A model generated the notes under the pieces. The model had not been told where the DNA came from. It saw only the letters and a program-made list of their open reading frames with translations, and did no database searches. 64,000 nucleotides of DNA. Origin: Pseudopyrenochaeta lycopersici (taxonomy: Eukaryota > Ascomycota > Dothideomycetes > Pleosporales > Pseudopyrenochaetaceae). Location: contig NHZP01000102.1 in NCBI GenBank assembly GCA_003313425.1, positions 1-64,000 on the forward strand. The letters run 5' to 3'. The position numbers were made by a program, and so were the translations under genes. Position 1 is the stretch's first letter. Every line of letters starts with the position of its first letter. This document shows, one piece after another, positions 44,075 to 55,106 of the stretch.

Positions 44075-44496
44075 ACTACCAGGAGTGACTAGTCCCTAGT
44101 TGGCAGTGTCCTGCCCGCCCCCCGTGTCTATGTTCATAGACCAATTAGATCGAAGATCAAAGCGTGCCACACCATGTCAGATGACCACACGTCCGTGCTT
44201 TGCTGTGGTTACTAAGTGCAGCGCCCCTAGTCTTTAAAAAGACTAACACTCCGTTGCGATCTCCAATCGCGGGCTCTGCTTACAGGTAAAGTGTCAGGGG
44301 TCAAGGAGCACGGGGCTCCTCGACCACTTGACAACTTTCTAGTGAAAGGAATCATATAAGGGCGAAACGCCACACTAGAAAGTTGAGTTCTGGCCCGTGC
44401 GCACAATCTGCGCCACATGTGTGCTCTCTCGAGCCACAGCATCCTGACTCAGCATGGCCGTCAGCCACACGGAAAATGGACTTACGCGTTTTTTTT
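44075..44496 (-). repeat. Structured element E29
   Basis: Copy of E19. Confidence 0.75.
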
Positions 44497-44671
44497 GAGA
44501 GGTTTGATCTTCCAAACCCACATCTTACCCCGATTAGCCAAACTTAACATACTCTCCGAGCGCATCCACTTACTAATAAAAAATAGATAGATTACTGCCT
44601 GTACCTATAATCTCCTAAAGAAAATAAAGTTCGATTATAAAAGAACAGTCCTTACATTGCTATCCTCCAAC

Positions 44672-45517
44672 CTAACTAGGCACACGCTTCGCCTTCTTCA
44701 ATCGCCGTTCCTTGATAGAAAAGAACGGACAACTCAACCAGTTCACCCCTGCCGGCTTTATTATGCCTACTGCATCCGTGATACCACTAAACCAAACATT
44801 CGATCCAGACGGATATGGACAATAGAATCTGTCGAAACAGACAAACCTTGAATATGTTGGCTGTAGGATAGCACACTCTCTACAAGCGAGATAGAGACTA
44901 CATCCGCAATCCACACTGCTAGAAAAATACCCGTTATCTAGCAACTCGAACACGGTATCCACCATCACAGTCTCCGCAGGCTGCCCGTCCGGCAAGACAA
45001 TAAGAGGCAGCACCCGCTGCAGAAACACATCGAATGTCTGCACAGAAAGCTTCGCAAACGCAACGAGACTATATGTCCCACTCTCCTGTTTGGTATCCAC
45101 CTTGAAGACCAGGAGCGCTCTCCTATTATCACTACATGCCGTGAAAATATCATAGCAGTCAAGGCACCCCTCATGTTGTTCCTCCACGCACTGCTGAGGA
45201 GGCTTCCCGCTCTCCTTGGTTAACCACCAATGCTGTATACCATCAAGCTGAACGTGATACGTCAACGAAATGCCATGTTCCATTAGCACTTACTCCGTGT
45301 TAGTTGTCTCCACACCTGTTCCACATAACTAAGAACGAAGGACCTACTCACTGTGTATGTGCCTCCGCACCACTTGAACTTGGCTTTCTGTCCCTACGAA
45401 AGGCTCACATGAAGCTCCCTTGACAAGCTTGTCTAAGGGGAGAGCGCTACACTCCAGAGACGCACTCAATGCACCACCAGCCTCCGCCTGAGCCTCTTGT
45501 CCAGTATGCGACCCCAT
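44672..45517 (-). CDS. U29: exact copy of U19 (family A)
   Basis: Exons 45517-45352 and 45288-44672, intron 45351-45289. Last unit of the duplicated block. Confidence 0.77.
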
Positions 45518-45612
45518 CGCAAAGTAGAACCCACTTGATACTTCGAGTATCCAAGTGCGTTAGAAAACGAACTACGTTACTACCGAAACTCCATGAAAGA
45601 GGAGGGACTCCC

Positions 45613-45620
45613 CTCTTATA
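45613..45620 (-). promoter_or_regulatory. U29 TATA box
   Basis: TATAAGAG; same as U19. Confidence 0.6.
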
Positions 45621-45642
45621 TATTCCTCGATAGCTTGTCTTC

Positions 45643-46058
45643 GCCAAAAAAATGCTAGTCCCTAGTTAGCAGGGTTCTGCTCACTCCCTGTGTCCATATT
45701 CATAGACCAATCAGATAGATAATCTTAGAAGTGTGGCAACCCAGAGACCAGATGATCTCGCGCTACGTCCGTGCGCTGTGTTGCTTACTAAGTGCATTGC
45801 CTCTAAACTACGAGTAGTTTAACCCTTCGGTACTCGCTCCACTCACAGGCAAAGCTTACAGTAAAGTGTCAGGGGTCAAGGAGCGCAAGGCTCCTGACCA
45901 CTTGACAACTTTCTAGTGAAAGGAATCATATATAGCACTCGAAAGTTGAGAGAATGGGCCCGTGCCCATCACAACCCATGTCTGCGCTCCCCGCGCCACA
46001 GCTAACGTGACCCTGCGTGACTGTCAGCCACAAGGAAAATGAACTTAGCCATTTTTTT
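45643..46058 (-). repeat. Structured element E30
   Basis: Same as E20 up to the H8 loop, then takes the CACTCG arm and a different right domain. This is a chimera with its join in H8. Confidence 0.78.
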
Positions 46059-46404
46059 CTGGATGTTGGTGTTCCATCCCAGGGCGTCCACACCCTTACT
46101 AACCAAGCTCCGCACCACATCCTCTTCATTATTCTCACAATAATGTAACCCCTGTACATTATGGTCAGTAACTATACCTATACACTGCTTTTGTTCTAAA
46201 ATAAAAACACCAAAAAAAAAGAAGTAAAAGGAAATGCGAAATTAAACATCCTCTTACTACGGTGAAATCCTCTATCTAATATAACACAACGTGTATATCT
46301 ATACATCAATACTATCCCTCTTTTACCAAAGACACTACCGCCTTCCTGAAAACGAATTAGACTACATCGGCCGCATCCACTACACAGACGACCCTCCGTA
46401 CGTA
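46059..46404. other. U30 spacer
   Basis: AT-rich 3' region; no feature supported. An identical spacer is at 49238-49583. Confidence 0.45.
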
Positions 46405-47041
46405 CTACACTTGCATAGGCCCGAAACCATCCGGTAGATACCGAGGAAGCCAACAGAAACGCTGCCACGCCCTAGACACTTTCTTCAATGCTTCCTGTGA
46501 AGACTTATTCTGCCAAATCGTATGGAAACCATTCCCAAGAATTTCTGCGACGTCAGAAGAGTACACCAGCTTTCCATATTGCTGATCAAAGCAAGGCAAC
46601 ACCTCTCGCACCAGCGCACACAGCGCCTCTACGGAAAGCTTCGCAAACGCAATCTTGCGACAATGACTACCGTCAGACAATATGTCATGAATCTCCAGCA
46701 AAAGCAGCGGACACGGCCCACCGTCTTCTGCTCTAATCAGACGATCACGACGTTCCTGGTCGTCTTTACTAATCTTCAAAGGATCGCTAACCCACCATGA
46801 CTGCCTGCCATCCGGCGTGAGTGAACAAGTCATCGACATTCGTCGCGATACGAAATCTGCTACTCCGTTAGTTGGGCATCGGCCAACCTATACGAGAACA
46901 CACAAAGGGGACAAGTATCCACTCACTGTCCATATACCAACATAACGCTTCCAGCTTCTCCTCTGTTACTACGAACCGCTCCCCCCGGACGCCTTGCACC
47001 AGCACGTCTATACAGACTTCACGCTGTTCCTCGACTCCCAT
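46405..47041 (-). CDS. U30: truncated family A protein without knuckle
   Basis: Exon 1 is 47041-46927 (38 codons, starts MGVEEQREVC), the intron is 46926-46860 (67 nt, GTGAGT donor, CTAAC branch, GTAG end, GTTGG..CCAAC hairpin inside), exon 2 is 46859-46405; about 189 aa. The segment S-W-W-V-S-D replaces W-W-x-T-K-E-S-G. I-A-F-A-K-L-S-V-E-A-L is well kept, but the knuckle region reads T-I-W-Q-N-K-S-S-Q-E with no cysteines, and the protein ends before S-D-A-V-G. Repeated as U32, so this reduced form has been propagated. Confidence 0.7.
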
Positions 47042-47165
47042 CTCGATGCGTACCCACTAACAAAACACTCAAAGTGTTAGCAACGTCTACTCGACCGCCC
47101 TTCCCAGGAAGCGACGTTATCGCAATGTAAAAAACAAATGATGTTGGACATCTACACTCCGTGCC

Positions 47166-47188
47166 CGGGGAAGCCCTCCCCTCTTATA
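47166..47188 (-). promoter_or_regulatory. U30 TATA box and G/C palindrome
   Basis: TATAAGAG at 47181-47188, with GGGGAAG..CTCCCC downstream. Confidence 0.62.
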
Positions 47189-47217
47189 CATCTATTGTCC
47201 TCCAGACCTTGCGCGAT

Positions 47218-47649
47218 GCCAAGGAATGCTAGTCCCCAGGGAGCACAAGTGTGCCCCGTCCCTGCGTCTACGTTCATAGACCAATTAAATCATAGATTTA
47301 GCTGGAGTGGGGGCAGGGGTGCCTCCCACGTGCCCACAACAGTCAGATGACCCGCACTGTCCGTGCTTTTGTAGGCTTACAAGGGTCTTTGCCTCTAGCC
47401 TCTAAAGAGACTAACACTTCGCTACTCCCTCCAGTCGTGGGCAAACCTTAAGGTAAAGTGTCAGGGGTCAAGGAGCGCAAGGCTCCTGACCACTTGACAA
47501 CTTTCTAGTGAAAGGAATCATATATACACAAGAAAGTTGACAGAATGGGCCCGTGCCCATCACAACCCGTCTGTGCGCAGAACCCGCCACAGCTAACGTG
47601 ACCCTGCGTGACTGTCAGCCACAGGGAAATTGGACTTAGCCAATTTTTT
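47218..47649 (-). repeat. Structured element E31, extra arm
   Basis: H1 is CTAG-tccc-CAGG. H3 TAAATC-ata-GATTTA is followed by an inserted G/C arm around 47299-47340 (GGGGGCA..TGCCTCCC) also seen in E33, E35 and E39. H5 TAGCCTCT..AGAGACTA and the cap both show A.C pairs that are G.U on the minus strand. From H8 it equals E4. Confidence 0.75.
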
Positions 47650-47942
47650 GAAGACTCGATGTTCCATCCTGAGGGCTCCCACCCTTACTAACCAAGCTCC
47701 GCCATACAAATTCTTTGTTACTCTTCCTACTGCCGTATAACCCCTACATTATAACGTTAGTATATATTAGACTAAATAGTAACTCAATTTTCAAGGAAAA
47801 TAAATAAAATAAAAGACATATACAACACATACTTGCTATTCAAAAATCTACACCCATAACCATAGCTTTAAAGGCGCCACCGGTCCCTTACTAAGACATG
47901 ACACTGACTGAATACGTCCTCCTATAACAACCTGCCTATTCT

Positions 47943-48727
47943 TCATAGCCGGCACGTTAACCACTGCTCTCCTTCCGGCTGCATTATCCCTACTGCATCA
48001 CTGATCCTAATAAACCAATAAAGCTTTGACACCGGCCTTACAGAAGAAAATCCTTCTGAACGATTAAACCGCCGTTTTTCATAAGACACTGACTCGCACT
48101 CTTTGCAACGCTTATCGAGCTTGCACCCGCAGTCCACGGAAGTTCCATAACACCCAAGGTCTAACCCGTAAAACACTGTAGTAACAACAGAGACATCCGC
48201 CGTCTTGCCGGAGGGCAATACGAGAAGAGGTAGGACGCGCTGCACAACCACCTCCAGTACCTCTACCGAGAGCTTCGCAAAAGTAACATGGCTCCGCACC
48301 ACCCTATCCTGATGGAGCGCCTCCACCTTGAGGACCAGGAGCGACTGCCGGGTAACCCCCTCTGCACACAGTTCCTTGTGGTACTGTAAACACTCCGTGT
48401 GCTTCTGAGAAACGCATTCGCGAGGAAGCCGTCCACTCTCTTTGGTCACCCACCAAGATTGTCTCCCCGACAAATCCAAGGAGAGAGTGAGAGAAATACC
48501 GCGTTTCATGAATACTGCACTCATGTCAGATAGGCTCCCCTACTGCCATCGCCAACGACACAAAGAGATCACCTACCCGGCACGTGACCCCTCACTACGT
48601 TAAACTCTGCCTCTGTCTCTACCGACACCGCGCAAGAAGATCCTTCTTGCAGCCCATCTATCGTCGATGGGAGGATAGGGGTGCCAGCGAAACCCGCCTC
48701 AGCCTCTTGCCCAGTGTGCGATGCCAT
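47943..48727 (-). CDS. U31: exact copy of U4 (family A)
   Basis: Exons 48727-48577 and 48514-47943. Offset of 42,546 bp from U4, the most distant copy pair in the array. Confidence 0.78.
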
Positions 48728-48790
48728 CGCAGTGTAGAAAAGATGAAACTACACAAAGTAGAACACTCCGTGCGCGGGGAGGGGGCTCCC

Positions 48791-48800
48791 CTCTTTTATA
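48791..48800 (-). promoter_or_regulatory. U31 TATA box
   Basis: TATAAAAGAG; same as U4. Confidence 0.65.
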
Positions 48801-48822
48801 TGTCGATGTCTATGCTGTCTTT

Positions 48823-49237
48823 GCCAAGAGACACTAGTCCCTAGCAGGCAATAATGTGCCCCTTCCATGCTGTCTACGTTCATAGACCAATCACAGTACT
48901 GATTGAGAGAAAAGTGGGCAAGCAGTGATCATCTGACCCGCGACGTCCGTGCTCTGCTTTGCTTACAGGGGCTTTTGCCTCTAGCCTCTAAAGAGCCTAA
49001 CCCTTCGGTACTCCCTCCAGTCGTGGCAACGCATACAATGTAAAGTGTCAGGGGTCAAGGAGCGCAAGGCTCCTGACCACTTGACAACTTTCTAGTGAAA
49101 GGAATCATATATAGCACTCGAAAGTTGAGAGAATGGGCCCGTGCCCATCACAACCCATGTCTGCGCTCCCCGCGCCACAGCTAACGTGACCCTGCGTGAC
49201 TGTCAGCCACAAGGAAAATGAACTTAGCCATTTTTTT
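48823..49237 (-). repeat. Structured element E32
   Basis: Left half equals E5, right half equals E30; the switch is in the H8 loop. Confidence 0.78.
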
Positions 49238-49583
49238 CTGGATGTTGGTGTTCCATCCCAGGGCGTCCACACCCTTACTAACCAAGCTCCGCACCACATC
49301 CTCTTCATTATTCTCACAATAATGTAACCCCTGTACATTATGGTCAGTAACTATACCTATACACTGCTTTTGTTCTAAAATAAAAACACCAAAAAAAAAG
49401 AAGTAAAAGGAAATGCGAAATTAAACATCCTCTTACTACGGTGAAATCCTCTATCTAATATAACACAACGTGTATATCTATACATCAATACTATCCCTCT
49501 TTTACCAAAGACACTACCGCCTTCCTGAAAACGAATTAGACTACATCGGCCGCATCCACTACACAGACGACCCTCCGTACGTA

Positions 49584-50220
49584 CTACACTTGCATAGGCC
49601 CGAAACCATCCGGTAGATACCGAGGAAGCCAACAGAAACGCTGCCACGCCCTAGACACTTTCTTCAATGCTTCCTGTGAAGACTTATTCTGCCAAATCGT
49701 ATGGAAACCATTCCCAAGAATTTCTGCGACGTCAGAAGAGTACACCAGCTTTCCATATTGCTGATCAAAGCAAGGCAACACCTCTCGCACCAGCGCACAC
49801 AGCGCCTCTACGGAAAGCTTCGCAAACGCAATCTTGCGACAATGACTACCGTCAGACAATATGTCATGAATCTCCAGCAAAAGCAGCGGACACGGCCCAC
49901 CGTCTTCTGCTCTAATCAGACGATCACGACGTTCCTGGTCGTCTTTACTAATCTTCAAAGGATCGCTAACCCACCATGACTGCCTGCCATCCGGCGTGAG
50001 TGAACAAGTCATCGACATTCGTCGCGATACGAAATCTGCTACTCCGTTAGTTGGGCATCGGCCAACCTATACGAGAACACACAAAGGGGACAAGTATCCA
50101 CTCACTGTCCATATACCAACATAACGCTTCCAGCTTCTCCTCTGTTACTACGAACCGCTCCCCCCGGACGCCTTGCACCAGCACGTCTATACAGACTTCA
50201 CGCTGTTCCTCGACTCCCAT
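49584..50220 (-). CDS. U32: exact copy of U30
   Basis: Exons 50220-50106 and 50038-49584, offset 3,179 bp. U30 and U32 flank U31, so the order here is X-Y-X. Confidence 0.7.
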
Positions 50221-50359
50221 CTCGATGCGTACCCACTAACAAAACACTCAAAGTGTTAGCAACGTCTACTCGACCGCCCTTCCCAGGAAGCGACGTTATC
50301 GCAATGTAAAAAACAAATGATGTTGGACATCTACACTCCGTGCCCGGGGAAGCCCTCCC

Positions 50360-50367
50360 CTCTTATA
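50360..50367 (-). promoter_or_regulatory. U32 TATA box
   Basis: TATAAGAG; same as U30. Confidence 0.62.
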
Positions 50368-50396
50368 CATCTATTGTCCTCCAGACCTTGCGCGAT

Positions 50397-50839
50397 GCCA
50401 AGGAATGCTAGTCCCCAGGGAGCACAAGTGTGCCCCGTCCCTGCGTCTACGTTCATAGACCAATTAAATCATAGATTTAGCTGGAGTGGGGGCAGGGGTG
50501 CCTCCCACGTGCCCACAACAGTCAGATGACCCGCACTGTCCGTGCTTTTGTAGGCTTACAAGGGTCTTTGCCTCTAGCCTCTAAAGAGACTAACACTTCG
50601 CTACTCCCTCCAGTCGTGGGCAAACCTTAAGGTAAAGTGTCAGGGGTCAAGGAGCGCAAGGCTCCTGACCACTTGACAACTTTCTAGTGAAAGGAATCAT
50701 ATATAGGCAAAACGCCACACTAGAAAGTTGTCGGAGGGGCCCGTGCCCCATCACAACCCATGTCTGCGCTCCCCGCGCCACACCCAACGTGACCCAACGT
50801 GACTGTCAGCCACACACAAAATGGACTTACGCATTTTTT
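50397..50839 (-). repeat. Structured element E33, extra arm
   Basis: Left half equals E31 including the inserted arm; right of the H8 loop it has the full arm with GGC..GCC. Confidence 0.76.
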
Positions 50840-50912
50840 CTTGGAGAAGATTCGATGTTCCATCTGAAGGGCTCACACCCTTAACAATATAGCTCCGTAC
50901 CACTCCAGTACA

Positions 50913-51831
50913 TTACTCCTCGTCATACTCCCGCTCTTCCAAACACAACATTCGCACCCTATTGCACATCAACCAAGGAAGACCATCGCCCATTGTCCCA
51001 ATAGCATCTGTAACACATCCATGCCCAGGTTGTCCCTTAAAAGGCTTACAATAGTACCTATCCCTCAACACAAACCTGCGTTGGACAGCTGGCTTATCAA
51101 GACATGCGCGACAAACAACACTGGCACTGCAACCGCAATCCAGTTCACCTGAATAGAGGCCTCCCTCCAGTAAATAGAACATATTAAGTCCTTCCCACTG
51201 AAGGTTCCCTTGACACAGCTTGACAATGTCAGGGCAAATCCTACGCTGCAATACAATCAATGCATCCACACTAAGATCCGCAGACGTAGCTACCGTTGCC
51301 GATTCGCCGTACTCACGATTAAACGTAAAAACAAGGGCCACAACCGGCCGCGGCGTTACCACACCTTCATCAATAACGGGTTGAGCAGGATGCCACGACA
51401 CTCCCTCACCATTCGGACAACACGGAGGGACTTTGCCACTTTCCTTCGTGAGCCACCACTCCAAAGATAAAGACTCTTCTGTAGAGACTTTGCACGTAAT
51501 CGAGACAGAGCGCTCCATGAATACTACTTCCTAGTTAGCTCTGCACTATGCATACTCCATGCATAACCAATGAAAGGAGACGCATACAGCGTGTAAGATC
51601 TGTAAGTACAGACAACTCCATCTCAGTTCCTTCGAAAGGTGCTAAGGGAACTCCCGTAGGCTGACTCTGCAGCCAGACCCTACAAAATGACTCTCTCCAG
51701 AACATCATCCGGGACACAATGTCCACCAGCTCTGAAAACGTCGACCCTGCGACAAGTGACTCCATCACCATAAGCCATACATCCCGAGAGAGGCCTCCGC
51801 CATGCTCCGCCATATACTCGAAGAAACCCAT
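50913..51831 (-). CDS. U33: family A protein with long first exon
   Basis: Exon 1 is 51831-51588 (81 codons, starts MGFFEYMAEHGGG), the intron is 51587-51524 (64 nt, GTATGC donor, CTAAC branch, GTAG end), exon 2 is 51523-50913; about 284 aa, the longest member. The join T-R-L-F-M-E-R-S-V-S-I-T-C fits the family. Exon 2 has WWLTKESGKVPPCC, knuckle CGCSASVVCRAC, and C-V-T-D-A-I-G in place of G-x-S-D-A-V-G, then an acidic tail. The AT spacer is nearly absent here, so unit length is held despite the longer gene. Confidence 0.74.
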
Positions 51832-51961
51832 CCGGGTACGCTACGCGAAAAAGGATTAAAAAAAGTTAAACAATATAGAGCAGTCCCTCTATGACAATTG
51901 TAGCTACCACTACAAAAAGAAAAGCACAAAGTCCCTTACAAGAGTGAAGCACATCCGTGAA

Positions 51962-51987
51962 CACAGCTCCCCTGTTGTAGTTATATA
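51962..51987 (-). promoter_or_regulatory. U33 TATA box and ACAG..CTGT palindrome
   Basis: TATATAAC at 51980-51987, with ACAG-ctccc-CTGT downstream. Confidence 0.6.
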
Positions 51988-52006
51988 GATATCTACCATA
52001 GATGCT

Positions 52007-52453
52007 GCCAAGCGAAACTACTCTATAGCAGGCAGACAACTGCCCACTCCATGCTGTCTATGTTCATAGACCAATCAAAAGCCTGATTGAAATAAAATGC
52101 GGCACAGCAGGGTCAGATGACCCGCACCGTCCGTGCTTCGGCTTGCTTACAGGGGTCTTTACCTCTAAACCCCAAGTGGTTTAACACTTCGTTACTCGCT
52201 CCACTCGCAGGCAAAGCTTAGAGTAAAGTGTCAGGGGTCAAGGAGCGCAAGGCTCCTGACCACTTGACAACTTTCTAGTGAAAGGAATCATATATAGGCT
52301 GCGCCTCACTAGAAATCTTGTCAGCATAGCCACAGTGACCTCCCGCCCACCCACTTCTGGGTGAGGACCATGTACCCCAAAACGACGCTAAATCGCGCAC
52401 AGGGCAATTGACAACTTTTTTTTGCGCCACACTGTGTCGTACTTAGCCAAAAT
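52007..52453 (-). repeat. Structured element E34, variant right domain
   Basis: H1 degenerate (ACTCTATAGC). H3 CAATCA..TGATTG, H5 TAAACC..GGTTTA, cap A-T, H7 AGGAGC..GCTCCT. The right domain has CACCCA-cttc-TGGGTG and a T8 run, as in E13. Confidence 0.74.
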
Positions 52454-52843
52454 TTCTTCGAAAAAATAATGTAAACCCTACACAAAGCAGCCTGCTTAAC
52501 CATGAAGCACTACACTGCAAACACGACCCTACTATTAAGCGCAGTCCACGCAGAGTAATACATGTTACGAATACATACCACTCTGTCGATAAACAAGCAC
52601 AACATAAAATGTTATGGAACAAGTTTCTCTGTACAAACACAGAATGCCCACCGAAGCCCGCAACAACGTCGCTGAAGGATATAAAGTACGAAACGTATAA
52701 GCTTTCCACCACAACCTGGACGGCCAGGGGGCTCTGCGCTTGAATAAAACCACAGCGCAACCAAAGCCGGCCACAGATCCTCGCAAAAATGCCGAAGACA
52801 ACTAACTGCGTGCTCCACACTCGCCGTTAACGTACCACCAAGA
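52454..52843. other. U34 spacer
   Basis: 3' region of U34. Overlapping minus frames (for example 52443-52820) are open but show no family features and no good ATG context; I do not call them. Confidence 0.4.
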
Positions 52844-53401
52844 TCAACACTGTTGAACGAGAGGAAAACCAAAGATGCTCCCGCAAAGCTCCTGCTGCCA
52901 CATCCACAGAGACGTATCCACTGACTGCTCTGCCTCAACAGGGCCGACAACAGCAGGAGCGCGGCCGACAGAACTTACGTACGGCATAACGCTTGCCACA
53001 CAGAACTCAGCGGCAACATTTCCTTCGAGCTTAACAACCCTCTTGCGGTCTACACCGCCAAAATCTACTAACACAACGACATCCATAGGTCGCGCTGCTC
53101 CTCCTACACTGCCATACCACCGACTTCCATCGGGCAACACTGAAGTTATGCACTGCTCCCACTCCAGCTTCGTCTTCAACGATCGAGCTCCGCCCGAATA
53201 CTGCAGGATAAAAAATCGTCGCTTGGGGGCGAACACGCCTCCACCTAATCGTGCAAACAACACAAGACTCGTGTTGAGATGTGGGAGAAAACATCTCTGC
53301 AGCAACACCTTGCCAGCATCACTCCGCGTGTCTGACTCCCCATCAGAATACAGGGCCTCATCGCCCGGCCAACGTGTCCCACCCTCCGTTCCGTGTGCCA
53401 T
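52844..53401 (-). CDS. U34: very remote family A-like protein, single exon
   Basis: ATG at 53401 (MAHGTEGGTRWPG), 185 aa. Alignment by eye puts S-V-L-P-D-G-S-R-W-Y-G-S on the T-C-H-V-x-x-D-G-x-x-x-W-W-x-T segment, V-V-V-L-V-D on L-L-V-F-K-V-D, and F-C-V-A-S-V-M-P-Y-V on V-F-L-Q-R-V-L-P-L. The knuckle and S-D-A-V-G are gone, ending ...P-L-V-Q-Q-C. It may be a remnant fold or a diverged paralogue. The start is the first ATG downstream of TATAATAG. Confidence 0.55.
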   Translation of the reverse strand: MAHGTEGGTRWPGDEALYSDGESDTRSDAGKVLLQRCFLPHLNTSLVLFARLGGGVFAPKRRFFILQYSGGARSLKTKLEWEQCITSVLPDGSRWYGSVGGAARPMDVVVLVDFGGVDRKRVVKLEGNVAAEFCVASVMPYVSSVGRAPAVVGPVEAEQSVDTSLWMWQQELCGSIFGFPLVQQC

Positions 53402-53494
53402 GGCGTATTATACCAATATACGCCTTAAAGAGAGTAAAAAGGCAAACAATTGCCTACAGTTCCTACGTGTCCACGACACAAGGGGCAGGGCCGC

Positions 53495-53502
53495 CTATTA
53501 TA
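53495..53502 (-). promoter_or_regulatory. U34 TATA box, second class
   Basis: TATAATAG; no clear palindrome. Confidence 0.5.
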
Positions 53503-53565
53503 GTGCTCACCGCACTGAATCCGATGACGCTCCACTGCATGGACATCCGTCCAATCATAAAATAT

Positions 53566-53996
53566 GCCAAGAGCACCTAGTCCCTAGTGCGCAACAGAGT
53601 GCTCACTCCATGACTCTACATCCATAGACCAATCAGAAACCCGATTGAGAGGGTGGTGGGGCCAGGTGTGTCTCCCACGTGCCCACAGCAGTCATCTGAC
53701 CCGCACAGTCCGTGCTTTTGTAGGCTTACAAGGGTCTTTACCTCTAAACTACAAGTAGTCTAACCCTTCGGTACTCGCTCCACTCGTTGGCAAAGCTTAC
53801 AGTAAAGCCGTCGTGGTCCCGAGCGCAAGGCTCTCGACCACTTGACAACTTTCTAGTGAAAGGAATCATATATAGGCAAAACGCCACACTAGAAAGTTGA
53901 GGGAGGGTCTGTGCGCGAAATCCGCGCCACACCCAGCTGACCCAACGTGCCCTCCAGCCACAACAAAATTGGACTTAGCCAATTTTTATTTTTTTT
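53566..53996 (-). repeat. Structured element E35, extra arm
   Basis: H3 CAATCAG..CCGATTG and H5 TAAACTAC..GTAGTCTA each have one A.C that is G.U on the minus strand. A variant of the inserted G/C arm follows H3. Cap C-G, H7 CCCGAGC..GCTCTCG, H8 full arm. Confidence 0.76.
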
Positions 53997-54274
53997 CGAC
54001 AGGATTGACGTTCCATCCTGAGGGCTCCCACCCTTACTGACTGACCTCCGCACCACAACTTCTTTAGTGTTCCTGCTTTCTGCGGGGCCTGTACGCTACC
54101 GTTAGTATATCGTAAAATGTACAATGACTTTATTTTGGGGGAAAGAAAATAAACCATATACTGTATAAAATACATACTTGCTGTTACAGGCCGTACTACG
54201 TCCTATCCTACTACTCAACACCTATCTCCATAGATTTGCTAGATATCTGTGTCTTACTCTTCCTATCGCTGTCC

Positions 54275-55060
54275 CTATACACAACTCAGCCAGTCTTCGC
54301 CTTCCGGCTGAACTTCTCCAACAGCGTCACTGATCCCAGCGAACCAGTCAGACCTTCCGAATGGCCATACCTCATAAAATCTATCCAGCCAGTGAAACCT
54401 CGATGAAATCCGTTGCGCACACGCACAAGGCTGACAGATCCTATCGAGAATACATGCGCAGTCCACCCGCGTACTGTAGTACCCTTCCTCTAAAACGTAG
54501 AACAATCTACGTACCGTAACAGAAGAAGCAACCGCAGCTTGCCCACTAGGCAATGCGATAAGCGGCAGTACCCGCTGCAGAAACACATCTAGTGTCTCCA
54601 GAGAGAGGTCCGCAAATGCAACGCGGCTCTGCACTACACCCCTAACCAAGGTATCCACCTTGAAGACCAGGAGAGACTGCCGGATGGGACCCTGTGCACA
54701 GAGTTCCTTATGAGCGTTTAAACACTCCGCGTGCTTCTGAGAAATACACTGTCGAGGGAGCTGCCCGCTCTCCTTGGTCAACCACGCGGATTGTCTCCCC
54801 GACAAATCGAAATAGAGAGTAAGAGATACTCCACGCTCCACCAGCTCTACTACTCCGTCAGTTTGGGAATCCCCAACTACTTCCGTGTCTAGAAGACAAA
54901 GACACTGACTGTGCACGTGATCTCTCACGCGGTGCAGTTCCACAGCTGTCTCTACAGACAATGAACAGGAACTCCCTTCCTGTAACGCATCCACAAGGGA
55001 TAAGAACGTTCTTGCAGCACTAGGACCCGCCATAGTGCCCTGTCCAGAGCGCGACTCCAT
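54275..55060 (-). CDS. U35: family A protein, two exons (intron stop-free)
   Basis: Exon 1 is 55060-54910 (starts MESRSGQG, contains LQEGSSC, ends V-R-D-H-V-H), the intron is 54909-54850 (60 nt, weak GTCAGT donor, CTGAC branch, GTAG end), exon 2 is 54849-54275; about 241 aa. The intron is a multiple of three without stops, so an unspliced product 20 residues longer is possible. Exon 2 has W-L-T-K-E-S-G-Q-L-P, RQSLLVFKVD, knuckle CACILDRICQPC and WFAGISDAVG. Closest relatives appear to be U2 and U4. Confidence 0.78.
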   Translation of the reverse strand: MESRSGQGTMAGPSAARTFLSLVDALQEGSSCSLSVETAVELHRVRDHVHSQCLCLLDTEVVGDSQTDGVVELVERGVSLTLYFDLSGRQSAWLTKESGQLPRQCISQKHAECLNAHKELCAQGPIRQSLLVFKVDTLVRGVVQSRVAFADLSLETLDVFLQRVLPLIALPSGQAAVASSVTVRRLFYVLEEGYYSTRVDCACILDRICQPCACAQRISSRFHWLDRFYEVWPFGRSDWFAGISDAVGEVQPEGEDWLSCV

Positions 55061-55106
55061 CGCAATGTAGTAAAAGAACTACATAGTGTAAAACATGTCC
55101 ATGAAC

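Larger units (their letters stand above)
33286..45935. repeat. Eight-unit duplication, copy 2 (U22-U29)
   Basis: Second copy of 17551-30200. No RIP-type transitions are seen between copies, although the 12.65-kb length and near-perfect identity would normally expose both to RIP in a competent fungus. Confidence 0.93.

Noticed and set aside
52875..53627. Plus-strand 250-aa frame opposite U34
   Set aside because: Antisense shadow of the GC-richer U34 coding region, continuing into E35.
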